Notes under the pieces: generated by a model
Told to the model about the DNA's origin: nothing
The model's database searches: none
Seen by the model: the letters and a program-made list of their open reading frames with translations, nothing else
Translations under genes and position numbers: made by a program
NCBI RefSeq assembly: GCF_945859685.1
Contig: NC_079149.1
Location: 65,738,991-65,802,990, forward strand
DNA from: Eupeodes corollae
Lineage: Eukaryota > Arthropoda > Insecta > Diptera > Syrphidae
DNA: 64,000 bases
Direction: 5' to 3'
Shown here: positions 34,643 through 45,931 of the stretch, piece by piece
How positions within the stretch are numbered: the first letter of the stretch is position 1
Layout of the letters: each line of letters starts with the position of its first letter

Positions 34643-34817
34643 GGGTTGGGTTTGACATCCCAGTTTTTATATTCCCGTTTCTTAAAATCCCGTCTTTTAT
34701 AATCCTGCTTTTTATAACCCTGATTACACAAGCGGGATTTAAAAAAATCGGTGTTTTAGAAGATGGATGGATTTTTAAAAAACGGGATTTTAAAACGCGG
34801 GATTCCAATACGCTCCC
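34643..34817. mobile_element. Short foldback-like element, CCCG-repeat arms
   Basis: A 175-bp relative of 10144-11331. The left arm starts GGGTTGGGTTTGACATCCCA with TAATCCTG-type units; the right arm has CGGGATTTTAAAA units and ends GGGATTCCAATACGCTCCC. The flanking duplication is catgcaaac (34634-34642) and aatgcaaac (34818-34826), eight of nine identical. Small, non-coding. Confidence 0.75.
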
Positions 34818-34826
34818 AATGCAAAC

Positions 34827-35395
34827 AGGGGCCCGATTGCGAAAGCATGAATTATTTTAAATTTCCGGGGCCCTAAAAATAAGTGGGAATAGGTATGTTG
34901 ATGATGAATATAAAGTATATTGACAAAAAACACTCTCCTTATTGCTTTCAATTTTACGGGCCCCTAGGAAATCCCGGCCAGGGGGTTTCTCACCCCTCTC
35001 AACGGGCCAGCATATACAAACGAGTCACAGCCACTTCGATGGAATGATTGTATATTGTTCATTTGGAGCACTTTTGCGCTTTTGATTCTCGACACATGCA
35101 AGGACGCTTTGGCTCATTGGTTCGGGCTCCTTGATTTTTGAAAATCCAAATTAATTGACAGAGCCAAACGGCTGTGTCGTGTACAACTAGCTTTTGAATT
35201 AGAGAGAAAATTAGAGACGAGCGTTGAAATTTTTCAATATCATATTTGAGACTGCTACAAAAGAGTGAAAAAAACACTTCACTTGGATCAGGCAGTTGCG
35301 AATATTTACTTGCATGAGCTTTCGAGTGTGATCATTTAAAAAAAATTGTATAAAATATACAAAAAAGTAAAAACAAATGTTATTTTAATTTAAAA
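34827..35395. other. No recognised gene, GC-richer patch
   Basis: A patch near 34827-35010 with gggcccgattg, ccggggccc and acgggccc blocks resembles transposon subterminal sequence but no partner end was matched. The minus-strand frame at 35059-35277 has no recognised motif. Confidence 0.35.
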
Positions 35396-35399
35396 CAAA

Positions 35400-36330
35400 C
35401 ATAGGAACTGCAAAGACTTTGAGGGATAAAGGAAGAACAAGAATAGATGCTTTCAAGGAATTACGTGAAATAATAAGAAGACCTTACAGAAGCAGGAAAT
35501 TTGCCAGCAATCATATTGCTGATGCACAAAAATATGGGCAAAATCAAAAAGGGTACAAAAGCAGAAACAGCAAAATCATGAGAAAAGCGGTTAATTCTAT
35601 GGCTTGTGTCAAATTCTACTCTATCAGTGACTAAAATAACGGTCACAAGCTGAGTATCAGCCAGAATAACAACGATTCAAAGGAAAATACAAAAAAGTGA
35701 TACGATCCAGAGAAAAACTTTACAAAACAAACCTTTTTGAGGCAAAAGAGCATGTTGTTTGGAACTGTGAAAGCAAACGCGCTGTCTTTGCGGGTGGAAA
35801 CAAATTTTAAACTTGGGTACAACTTGGATTTACATTATCTGAGAAAGGATGAGCTTATTTTGGAACGATATCATAGCCGTACATCAGGTGTATGTTTTGG
35901 GGAACTTTAACCTAATATGGCACAATCCACTTTTACTTTTTGTGCAAAATAATGAACGGCAACAACTGAAAATGTTTTCTGGAACGGTTGTTTATAAAAA
36001 TGAAAAGCATTTTCAGACTTCGTCTTTTCAAAAAGTCAATGCCCCATTCACACTTCGAGTATTGTTAGAAGTTGAATTCAATCAAAAATTGTGGAACTTT
36101 TGCCATGGCCCTTATATTCCATACTTTCTTTAAGGTTTTAAGGTTGCTTTCTCGTAAGGTTTATGAAAGTGGAAGACAATTTAAAGACAAACACACCTTA
36201 ATCAAAGCTCTTTGTGGCAACTGGGTCAAAATTTCCTGTGATTATTAAAAAATTTAATAAATCTATTCCAAACCGTCTTATAAAGTTTATATCTGAAAAT
36301 GCAGGTCCAAGTAATTACTAATGCAAAATT
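35400..36330 (+). pseudogene. Tc3-like transposase relic
   Basis: The plus strand preserves broken pieces in order: KELREIIRRPYRSR (35419-35634), REKLYKTNLFEAKEHVVWN with AVFAGGNKF (decayed SDEKKF) near 35715-35810, YLRKDELIL and NNERQQLKMFSGTVV near 35840-35990, and near 36150-36290 YESGRQFKDKHTLIKALCGN and KISCDY with a KNLIN-like helix. The order matches Tc3-type transposases. The middle Asp and the SPDLNP box are decayed. Non-functional. Confidence 0.6.
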
Positions 36331-36439
36331 AGGTTATGACATTAAACATAAAGATTTCATTAATTTTTTTTTATGAAATTTTGCATGCTCAATTTCTTCA
36401 CTTGACATAATTTTTTGAAAGTCAGCTCATCTTGACATT

Positions 36440-36853
36440 GGGTGCATTCACAAAGCTAGTGGCTACGTAGTCAAAATTCAACTAGCTTTGTGAATGCAAA
36501 ACTATACTACAAAGCTAGTCAATCAGGAACTGTCATAGATATAAAAAATAAGAAACATTTTTGATTTGATAACTTTAACTTATCTTTTGTGTTTTTAAAT
36601 TCAATAAAATCAAATTTAAGACACAATTTGAACGATTTACATATATTTGTATTAAATTACTGACCGATTTATTTCATTTTGAATTCGTGTTTTTATCGAG
36701 TAGGTGATTGTGAAACGTCAAAATCATTCTCCACTAACTTTGTAGCCGAATTTTTTACACTACGTCGAAGGGGAAATTTCAACTACTTTTGTAGTTAGAT
36801 TTAGCCAATCGGAATCCCTTGCCTATGTAGCCACTAGCTTTGTGAATGCGACC
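36440..36853. mobile_element. MITE, 414 bp
   Basis: Inverted ends of about 28 bp: GGGTGCATTCACAAAGCTAG at 36440 and the inverse of CTAGCTTTGTGAATGCGACC ending 36853, continuing inward with TGGCTACGTAG/CTATGTAGCCA. ATT flanks both sides (36437-36439 and 36854-36856). An internal extra copy of the end motif lies near 36480-36500. No coding capacity. Confidence 0.85.
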
Positions 36854-36859
36854 ATTTAT

Positions 36860-38585
36860 AACTGTTAGAAACACATGCTTGAATTCAATATATTTACCGA
36901 AGATAAGGGGGGCGAAAAAATCCATTCCTCTTGGCGTCTTTTCCTAACAACAATTTGAACAAGAGTATTATTTTATTTGAAGAAGAAACACATTAAACAA
37001 GGCTGAAAATAGTTAAACTGGATGGCCAACTGACAGGTTTAAAATATTTTAAGATTGAAAATGGTAAACAAATAATTAAATACTTTCATTTTAGTAAATG
37101 ACAATATCGAAATAAAAAAATTAATAGTTTGAACTCATTTTTTGTAAACTAATAACTTCATCATAACAAATGCGAATTCCTATTTTTATACCTCGCATTC
37201 ATTTTGCATAAATGCAGATTAATGTAAATATCAAATAAAAGAAGCTGAATTTCGATTCCCAAATGTTTGAAAATGTTATTCCTCTGAGTGGACCTTAGTC
37301 TTTCCTGGAAATGTTGATTATGCTCGTATTTGTTATTAAGCTCTCTTCACAAAACTATTGGATGGTCTTGTTTCATTTATACAAAAATTAAAAAAAATAT
37401 GTTTAAATGATACATAATACATTTAAGATAAAGCTTTCTTTTTGATTGTTTATTTAATATATTGTAATAACCCTGCTTAAACTTTTATTCAGGAAATGTA
37501 AACAATCAAATATGTAACTAACTGCAAAGGAAAAAAGATACCTACTCTCTTGTATGCCACTCCGTGAAGTGAATTCTTTCTATACATTATAAGAACCATA
37601 AGGATACTTTAATTAGTTACATGCAACGTGCCCCAGCATTATGCATTTCACGAGCTTCTATAGTGGAATTATTATAGAAATGAATGAATAGATCCCGGAA
37701 AAATATAGTGAGTGCTAACGATGATTCACTTTACCATGACAATACACCCCCTTCGCTAGTCAACGACATTATAATTTTAAAGGAATACAGATGCAGAATA
37801 CAATTATACAATTTTATACAACCAAAGGTTTGCAGTCATTCCATTGCGAACTGTATTAATTAATAATGCACTAATTAAACAAAAGAATAACATTCAGAAA
37901 AAGTCAATCTCAAAGGGTTTGTCAGCAGGAAGCATAATTTATGAGTGTGTCTGGATTCAGGATGCGCTTTGTTCGGGCAATGAACTTTAAATTCCACAAC
38001 GATCAGGGTCGTGAATAATATGAATAGATCCGAAATGCATATGTATGTTGTAACGTAGAACTAACTGCCAGTTTTATGGGTGGTTTGACTCCGATTAAGG
38101 ATTTATTTACACCTAGGGTACTGGAAGATGAAGATTGGAGGAGATGTGTATTATAGTATCTTTTAAGAGGTGGACATTTGTTTGTATGAATGGCTTAAGG
38201 AGTTGAAAAAAGAATATATAGTTTGTAATTTAAAGATCTTATTTTGTCTGAGATACTGTTCTTTTCTTCTTTCTGGGTTGGTGTCTACACTTACAAAAGT
38301 ATGCGTACTGTTTTGGGTATCTTTGATAACAAATGCTTTATGGGAATTTTATGATAAATATTCATTTTCCTAAACAACTGATTTAACTCTGTTACAGTAT
38401 CATAAAGGTTAGAGCTTGCGTATAACAATCAAGTATAAGATATGTGCGTATCAATTGAAATCAGATGTTGCATGCAAAGGTAACAAATCAAATCAAATAT
38501 GAAAATGTATAGATACAATATTTAAGTTTGATGAACTTGCAGTTCCTCCTACTTTCCTCATTTGTAAAAGACTATACAAAAATTC
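36860..38585. other. No recognised gene
   Basis: AT-rich intergenic sequence; the frame at 38170-38373 is hydrophobic but has no start context, splice signals or recognisable motif. Confidence 0.4.
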
Positions 38586-38589
38586 AAAA

Positions 38590-40790
38590 ACAGGGTAGAA
38601 CGCGACCCATAAGTTCCCATCCCGTCTGTCGACTTGTCTTGCGTTGGGTTAATAAAGTTGTCAGTTGAATTATTCTTAAACATTTTAAAATTACCAGAAA
38701 AATTTTGCATATCAAAAAACAATTAAGTTTAGTCGAAAGTTTTTGTTTACCAATTTTAGTAACATTTCTTAAATTTTTACAAATTGGATGAATTAAATTA
38801 ATTTGAGAGATATCAAGAACCGAACATCAATTTTTACCAAATTTGCGTACTTTTTTTGTAGATTTTATTTTTTTTTATGAGAAATGGACTGTTGGATTTT
38901 TATAAAAAAAAAAACTACTGAATATTGAAAACAATATTTTCTGTGAAATAAAAAAACATTTTAAGGCAATATTTTTAATTTTTAAAAGCTATTTGAGTGG
39001 AAAGTAAATTTTTAATAAGTTTTAGTATTGTTTATTTTTAACTTCCCATAGGAAGTTATTGTAATTGGTCCGATTTGTCAAATTGAAAATTTTGACATTT
39101 CTCGACGTTTCAAGGTCCCTAGAGTCGAAATAAAAGATTTTTAGAAAGATGTCTGTGCGTGGGTGTGTACGTTCGTTCGTACGTCCGTACGTTCGCGACG
39201 TTTTTTCCGTCGTCCATAGCTCAAGAACCAGAAGAGATATCGACTTCAAATAAATTTTGTTATACCTACAGATAATAAGGCAGAAAGATGCAAAAAGGGC
39301 TCTCAAGAAAAATGCGTGGGTGGTTTTTTTACCATAGCAGTTTTAAAAAAAGGTGAAAACTTTGGTTAACCCTAAATATCTTACGAACCAAAAACGCTAG
39401 AGACTTGAATTAAATTTTATATAATAAACTGTAACGTGGTCTCAAAGAAGTATATTTTTTTGAAAAAAGTCTATCTAACGGTTTTTTTCTAAATCAAAAA
39501 ACTGAAAAAAAAAATTTGTCACCTCCTAAATTTAACGACTTACATATGATTTCATCTCCAAAACAACTTTGAGCAACGGAGAATAATGTTTTTGAAATCT
39601 GATAAAATTTTGAGAAAAATCGAATTGACAGTTTTTTTTATAAAAAATAAAAATCTAAAAAAAACATTACTCAAAGTTCGTAAAAATTAAATATCGATTC
39701 AAATATCTTTTCAAAAACTTGAAATTTAGGCTTCAAGCTCATTTTATCTTATAAGAAATATTGTTTTCAACATTCAGTAAAATTTTGAGAAAAATCGAAT
39801 TGACAGTTTTCTTTCAAAAAATAAAAACCTAAAAAAGAAAAATTAATAAAAGTTGGTAAAAATTGATTTTCGACTCAAATATCTTTTCAAAAATTGTAGA
39901 TATTGGCTTTTAACTACTTTTATCTTTCAAAAAATATTGTTGTTAACATTTAGTAAAATTTTGAAAAAAATCGAATTGACAGTTTTTGTACAAAAAATTA
40001 AATACCTACAAAAAAATTTAACAAAAGTTGGTAAAAATTGCTTTTCGACTCAAATATCTTTTCAAAACTATAAAATATTGGCTTCAACCTAATTTTATCT
40101 TATAGAAAATATTGTTTTCAACATTTTACAGAATTTTGAAGAAAATCGAATTGACGGTTTTTTTTACAAAAAATAAAACTCTAAAAAAAACAATACTAAA
40201 ACTTGGTTAAAATTTACTTTAGACTCAAATAGCTTTTCAAAAATTAAAAATATTGGCTTCAAACTTATTTTATTTTACAGAAAATATTGTTTTCGATATT
40301 CAGTGATTTTTATATAAAAATCCAACAGTCCGTTTTTTTCATAAAAAATAAAAGCTATAAAAAATAGTACGCAAATTTGGTAAAATTGATACTAGTACAT
40401 ATAGACAAACTTTTAAGCAAGACAAATCGACAGACGGGATGGGAAGTTATCAGTGTGGGTTGCATCCCAGCCTCTTTTTAAGTTTTTATTTTTGTAAAGA
40501 AAACTGTCAATTCGATTTTTCTCAAAATTTTACCGAATGTTGAAAACAATATTTTTTGTGAGATAAAATTGTATGGAAGCCATTATCTCAAATTTTTGAA
40601 AAGATATTGTGTCGAAAATCAATGTTTAACAACTTTAAGTAATGTTTTTTATAGGTTTTTATTTTTTATAAAAAAAACAGCCAATTTGATTTTTTTCAAT
40701 ACTTTACCGGATGTTAAAAACGTTTTTTTCGTTGCACAAAATTGCCTTGGATATGGAATCATTTTTTATTCGTAAATTTTCGAGGTGACA
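38590..40790. repeat. Dispersed repeat family R, inverted cluster
   Basis: Three blocks. 38590-39040 is a minus-strand 3' half (family terminus near 38605-38645). 39042-40480 is the best plus-strand copy: aacttcccataggaagtt palindrome, gtacgttcg-rich segment, four ~175-bp monomers with cgaattgac at 39621, 39795, 39972 and 40147, and the terminus near 40420-40480. 40481-40790 is again minus-oriented monomer sequence. The head-to-head arrangement could form a large hairpin. No gene was found. Confidence 0.8.
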
Positions 40791-41078
40791 ATTTTTGAGC
40801 GTTATAACAATATGTTAAATGTGTACTTGTTCATCATTCCAAAAACGTGTAGTTTTTACACTCATCATTTTTATGTTATATTTCAAAGACTTGCTTAGCA
40901 ACTTAAGTGAAATAAACATATTCTCAACATAAATTGTTCGTAGAAAATAGATTAAAATGCTGAAAACTGTTGTATCTTCCCGCTTCCTCAAAAATCTTTA
41001 GCTTTCTTCTCGCTAAGGATTCGAAATATGAGGAATATATGTAAGTACATAAAAAATGCTTGAATGCGTCTTTAATTA

Positions 41079-41335
41079 GTACCCGTGGCATGATGGTTAG
41101 TGCATTGAACTATAATGCTACAAGTCTTGGGTTCGATCCCATGCCTATGCAGGAAACTACTTCTTGCGAGGAAGTGACAAATTCTCCAAAGTACTTTTCA
41201 AATCAGCCGTTCGGATTCAGCTTAAAACTGTGGGCCCCCTCTATCCCTGACAACAGTACTCGCACAGAAGAATTGTTCAGAGTTGTAAGTCACTAGGCCC
41301 TAGTTCTCAACGGACTGTTGCGCCCCCAATTTATT
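41079..41335 (+). repeat. SINE copy S5, full length
   Basis: Complete unit: head agtacccgtggcatgatggt with A-box-like tagtgc, B box gggttcgatccca, body (cgaggaagtgacaaattctc, cagccgttcggattcag), and end (cctgacaacagtactcgcac, actgttgcgcccccaattta). ctttaatt occurs just before and after it as a likely target duplication. It serves as the reference for the other copies. Confidence 0.85.
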
Positions 41336-41339
41336 TATT

Positions 41340-41878
41340 AAGTGCCTTTAATTTGCCCATTACAGGTAGATAAAAAACTATTGAAGACAAAATCGTTAAG
41401 TTAAGTTAAATCCACTTTTGAATTCAATAACCTTCAAATATCTAAATGGACCTAAGTCAATCCGAAATCAACCGTTTGAGGGGAAACTGAGATGGTTGGT
41501 TTCTGGTTTGTCGATCCATTTGAATTTTCAGCAAGTCAAAAATAAAAGAAGTTCTTTTCTCGTCATGTGAAAACTATCAAACTATCTCAGTCTACCTAAA
41601 ACAATAATTTAAGGAAACATATCCGTAATGTATATCTCCCTCATTTTTCGTCAGTTACTAATTTGTTTCGTATGTTCTTAATATTAAAGACACCCCATAT
41701 GTATAGAGTATCCTTGTGTAATAATTTCGGTCATATTGTCCTGCTTACAACTTTCGTTGGAATTGAAATTTTCAATTTATATTGATTGCTAACCAGATTA
41801 ACATATTTTTGCTTGTGCTTGGAATATGGTTATTTCAATATTTCTTCTTTTTTTATTAATTTCAATATTACTTAAATT
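41340..41878. other. No recognised gene
   Basis: AT-rich spacer between the SINE and the LINE relic; nothing supported. Confidence 0.4.
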
Positions 41879-41879
41879 T

Positions 41880-42760
41880 AGGTCCTTAAAATAAAACTTA
41901 AAACTAACCAAACATTATCTTTGCTACCTAAAAACTACTTATGTTAAACTAGAACAACCAAAGCAGCAAATCTAAAGATTTGTTTTTAATTTCGTTTTCA
42001 CTTTTTTAATTATTTTGTATGTTGTTTTTATACAGCCTACTGAACCGGAGGACCTCGAAATCATCAATTCTTTTAACTCGAATCTCGTTATACAGGAATA
42101 GTAATGAACTTATGTTCACTTATGACTCGACTTCTCGCTGTTAGCCGGTACAGCGTCGCAAACACTGCTGCTCGAATACTAGAAAATTCTCCATCTGGCA
42201 AGGAGCCAAGTTTAACGACACAGGACAGCCATAAACGAGCATCCAGGGGTCATGTCGACTGGTGTAAATAAGCCGTTTTGTCCGTCCGAAGGCTCCTTTG
42301 GCCCTAGTAAGAGCGGCATTTATAGAGCAAGCCTACTCAGTTTTAGATCAAGAGCCTAACAGAACCTGTGCATTGTTGTTTTTGATTTATTCGATAGGAT
42401 AGCAGAAACAAGTATAGACGCAGCATGAACTGTTTCTTCACCCACCTTGAAACCGAAGTATTTATCAGAAATAAGTTATTAATGATCTTCTTTAAAACTT
42501 TGCTGATGCTCGGAAGAAGACTTATCGATCGAAGATTTGACGGGTTGGAGTTTTCCTCTTCCTTTTTCGGGGCCGGATGAACCAAAGTGGTCTTCCAATG
42601 CACTAGATAAAATACATTATTCAGTGAATTATTGAAGAGAGTGGTATAAATGTCAATTGCCTTTAACGGTAACTGACTTGTACAACGTTTGATATAATTT
42701 TTTACTCTTTATTTTTTATTGGGTTAAAGATGAGCTTAAGCCCAATCTTCGTCCCTTCTC
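41880..42760 (-). pseudogene. Degenerate copy of the SINE-associated LINE
   Basis: Minus-strand sequence matches the full-length LINE at 49040-55031 in patches. The 3' UTR (gtccttaaaataaaacttaa) is near 41880-41960. Next come pieces of the C-terminal region near 42130-42330. The RT front end, MHWKTTLVHPAPKKEEENSN followed by LRSISLLPSISKVLKKIINN, is at 42603-42343. Large internal deletions remove YADD. The copy is much more diverged than 31554-32991. Confidence 0.85.
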
Positions 42761-42764
42761 TATA

Positions 42765-43285
42765 TGACAGTGCAATGCAAAGCATTATGCATCACGCAAC
42801 AAGTACCACTGCGCATTAATAATGCCCTTTTAAAATTCAAACCATAGAAATCCTACATTATCTAGAAACCGCTTATAATCTGAATGAATGAAGATCCTTT
42901 TCTTTATATGAACTTTCCGAAGCAATACAAACAATATTGAACAATTTTTGTTCCAAAAAAAGAAATGCATAACATTTTTAAATTTCACGGATATTTGTTT
43001 TGAAAATTTAATTCAACGACCACCTTGTTTTACTACATTGATCAACATTATTAAAACAGCTGCGTAAGAAATGCATTGAAACTTCAACTTCATGTTTATT
43101 CTGATGGAGAAAATCGTTTCAAATCAATTTAAGGGCGAAACAAATAGGTCCAATCTCTAGATAACAAAGGTTATATATGACTCAAACGAAGTGCGAAAAT
43201 CCAATCTTAATTGAACTTAACCTTTTCTTATTGCACGTTTCATTGAAGAAATTGACTAGTTCATAATTCTAAGATCTCAGAGATT
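42765..43285. other. No recognised gene
   Basis: Ordinary AT-rich sequence without recognised features. Confidence 0.4.
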
Positions 43286-43288
43286 TAG

Positions 43289-43507
43289 GCTAGGCGCGCA
43301 CATGCAACTCTGCGCAGTTACCTATAATTCCTAGTGACACAAACAAAGGAATTGGTTCGAGGTTTGTGTCAAAACACAAACTAAAAAGTTGCTCGAATGG
43401 CCGACAGAATGGTTTCTGCATTTGCGTGGACTCTCATATAAGTCTATAGTGCTCAGATTAGAAACCAAACAGTTTCGAAACTAAAAGTTGCATGTGCACA
43501 TCTAGCC
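43289..43507. mobile_element. PIF/Harbinger-type MITE, 219 bp
   Basis: Inverted ends GGCTAGGCGCGCACATGCAA and the inverse of TTGCATGTGCACATCTAGCC, flanked on both sides by TTA (43286-43288 and 43508-43510). A 3-bp TTA duplication is the hallmark of PIF/Harbinger insertion. No coding sequence. Confidence 0.85.
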
Positions 43508-43510
43508 TTA

Positions 43511-44160
43511 GCCAACATATCTCACTTTCGTTGTCAGAAATTTGAGAACAGAATTGTTAGGATGTGAGTTCTTACACTCACACTTTCTGTATGCTGCTTG
43601 TTTCGCATTTATGTTTTGAACACTCATCCCATCAATCTCGCATTATTACTCTCGGATGTTTTTCAGTTGCCTGTTTTTGACACTTTCATCTGTGCCTTCA
43701 TCTCATCTAAAGAGAAATATGTCTACCAAGATAACCGACTTATGGAATTGAATTCGTAGCTCTGGTGAGTTCTTTGCTGCTGGTGTTGTTGCATTACAAC
43801 CATCTGACTAATTGTAGCGACGGTGACACCTACAACGTCAACGCCTGCAATGACCATAACCCTGGTCAAGTATATTATTGGAATAATCCATAGCTAGAAA
43901 CAAAATTAAATATACTTGTAGCTTTTGTATATTAAGGTTTTTGATCTATAAAGAAATAGATTCTATTGAAAATTTAGACAAAACAAAATAATTTACAAAA
44001 ACTTACTTGTAGAATCTCAAATTGAATGTTTTGTTTTTGAAATCGAAATTATGGAACTGTCATTTTTGAATTTTTAATCTGCTTTTTTCGTTCATTGAAA
44101 ATGCCATAAATAAAATAAAATTTTGAGAGACGCAATATCGCCAGGTAGTTTGGAATACAA
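43511..44160. other. No recognised gene
   Basis: AT-rich intergenic sequence; no supported feature. Confidence 0.4.
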
Positions 44161-44165
44161 GGCTT

Positions 44166-45456
44166 GGCCGTGTGTGAATTGCGTTAAAATGTGTGTTTTA
44201 AATTTACCTGTGTTAAAATTTGACACTAATGAGGTGAATAAAATGGGTTAAAATTTATTGAGCTGTGGAGCAGGTTAAAGTTTGTTAAAATTTGACGTTT
44301 CTATTGATAGAGAAATTTGCTCTTGCTTTTGCAATTTTGCGTTCAAATCAAACGGAAATGGAGCAAGAAAAAAAACGAAGGCAGGCTGGAAAACCATACA
44401 ATAAATGTAAGTTTGAAATGAATAAATTTATATAAATTCAATGCTTTTGTTTTCTAGGGTCTCACGAAGAAAAAATAAAACTTATTCAAACTAGTATAAG
44501 TTTGGATGATATGTTTACATCTAAAAATGCAAACATTATTTGATGGATGGAGGTTTGTAAAATAGTAGCAAATTTCTGGTAAATAACGGTTGTTTTTTTT
44601 CACTTGAAGGTGTATAGCGGAGCGCTTTGTGGACCCCACAAAGGATTTTAGGCATGCAGGCAGCAATGGAAAAATATGTCACAAAAATACAAGGTATATT
44701 GTTGTGAATGTTTTGCCATATTTTACACACACTTTTTTATAATATTTTTTCGATCACAGTCGTTCTTTGAGCAGCATACTGGTGATGGTGCCGGTGATTA
44801 TGCAGCCACAAATAAGGAAATGGCATCCTGGCCCTATTTCCAACTATTTCATCAATATGCTTCCAAGGAGCACAACTACCACCCGCCTTTCCTATTAGAA
44901 AGTTCATAGGGAGTAGTTTCGCTGGAACCTCTGCTACCAACTGTCATCGCCGAGATTATCTTCCTCTCTGGAGTTTAAGTTCACTGAGATTGATTCGCCA
45001 ACAAAATACGAATTAATTGTTTTGTTTCTTTTGAAATGTATGACAGATATCAACAATTTTTCAGTATTACCACACCGAATAAATCAATTAATCAAAATGG
45101 GAATTTTGTTTGAATATTTTTGACTGTTATTTTAAGATATGACATTAGAATCGAGAACAATAAATAAAAAAGATTTTTTTTAGTTTCAGCGACTTTTTAT
45201 TAACCCTGTTTTCTTAAAAATATGTTTTGTAAGCGAAATTATTTTTCCGCGAAGAAGAAAACCAATTCAGTTCAGGGAAATTTCTTAAATTATCGAGGGA
45301 AATTTTTTTAACCTGCGCAGAAATCTTGGTTTAAATAATTGTTTTAATGCAATTCACACAGCAAATGGCTAAATTTGATCCCACCTCAAAGAAGACGTCA
45401 AATTTTAATCGTGGTAGAAGTTTTAACGCAAATTTTAACGCAATTCACACACGGCC
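44166..45456 (+). mobile_element. TIR element with spliced Myb/SANT-like gene
   Basis: Near-perfect inverted ends: GGCCGTGTGTGAATTGCGTT at 44166 and the inverse of AACGCAATTCACACACGGCC ending 45456. Both are followed inward by further aaattttaac-rich copies of the same motif. The cargo (44358-44909) is a Myb/SANT-like DNA-binding protein gene. At 1.3 kb there is no room for, and no trace of, a DDE transposase, so the element is either non-autonomous or the cargo half of a two-gene element. Confidence 0.8.
44358..44909 (+). pseudogene. Myb/SANT-like DNA-binding protein, probably broken
   Basis: Exon 1 (44358-44406) reads MEQEKKRRQAGKPYNK. The donor GTAAGT and acceptor tttctag join it to 44458 giving KWSHEEKIKLIQTSISLDDM, the start of a SANT-like helix. 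A TGA follows after NANII; in another frame, WMEVCKIVANFW, AERFVDPTKDFRHAG and KICHKN continue the domain. The last open stretch ends WPYFQLFHQYASKEHNYHPP followed by FLLESS and stop, the WxYF...L......NPPF ending typical of Myb/SANT-like proteins linked to Harbinger elements. At least one frameshift or a missed intron is needed, so I call it broken. Confidence 0.55.
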
Positions 45457-45930
45457 TAACTACCAATCTAGACTCTCTCAACCATTCCTACATTTAAATT
45501 AATTCGTTTATAACGTCTGGAGGCATATTTCTTGTTTACACTGGAAACAAGAAAGAGAAACGTTAAAAACCATCCAAGACAATCCTGAATCCAGAATTCT
45601 ACTGGTTGAGACTTTTTAAAGTATTTCTACTTCACCTTCTTTCTCTTTCGCAATTATTTCCTTCTTTCTAAAAATATCTAAGTGCAATAACACACGATCC
45701 CAGTTCTGAACAATTCTCTATAGCACAATTCAATTCAATTCAATTCGCGCTGTCAATGCGTCTGAGAAAATTTACAGAAATCTAAACTGGTAGAATGACT
45801 CCGTTATCTCAATCTGAACTGACCTACTTAAATGTCTTTTTTGACAGTTGTGATTCGTATGTTTTGTTTGGATTTGCCGACAAAGACAACGTTCCCAGAT
45901 CTGCTGCCAGAATTTCGACAAATTGAACAA
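45457..45930. other. LSM4 upstream region
   Basis: Contains a caatt microsatellite (about 45727-45747) and the presumed LSM4 promoter and 5' UTR. No TATA box could be singled out in this AT-rich context. Confidence 0.4.
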
Positions 45931-45931
45931 A

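Noticed and set aside
41079..41150. tRNA gene at the SINE head
   Set aside because: A- and B-box-like sequences are joined to a conserved SINE body present in six places, so it is a SINE promoter, not a tRNA gene.
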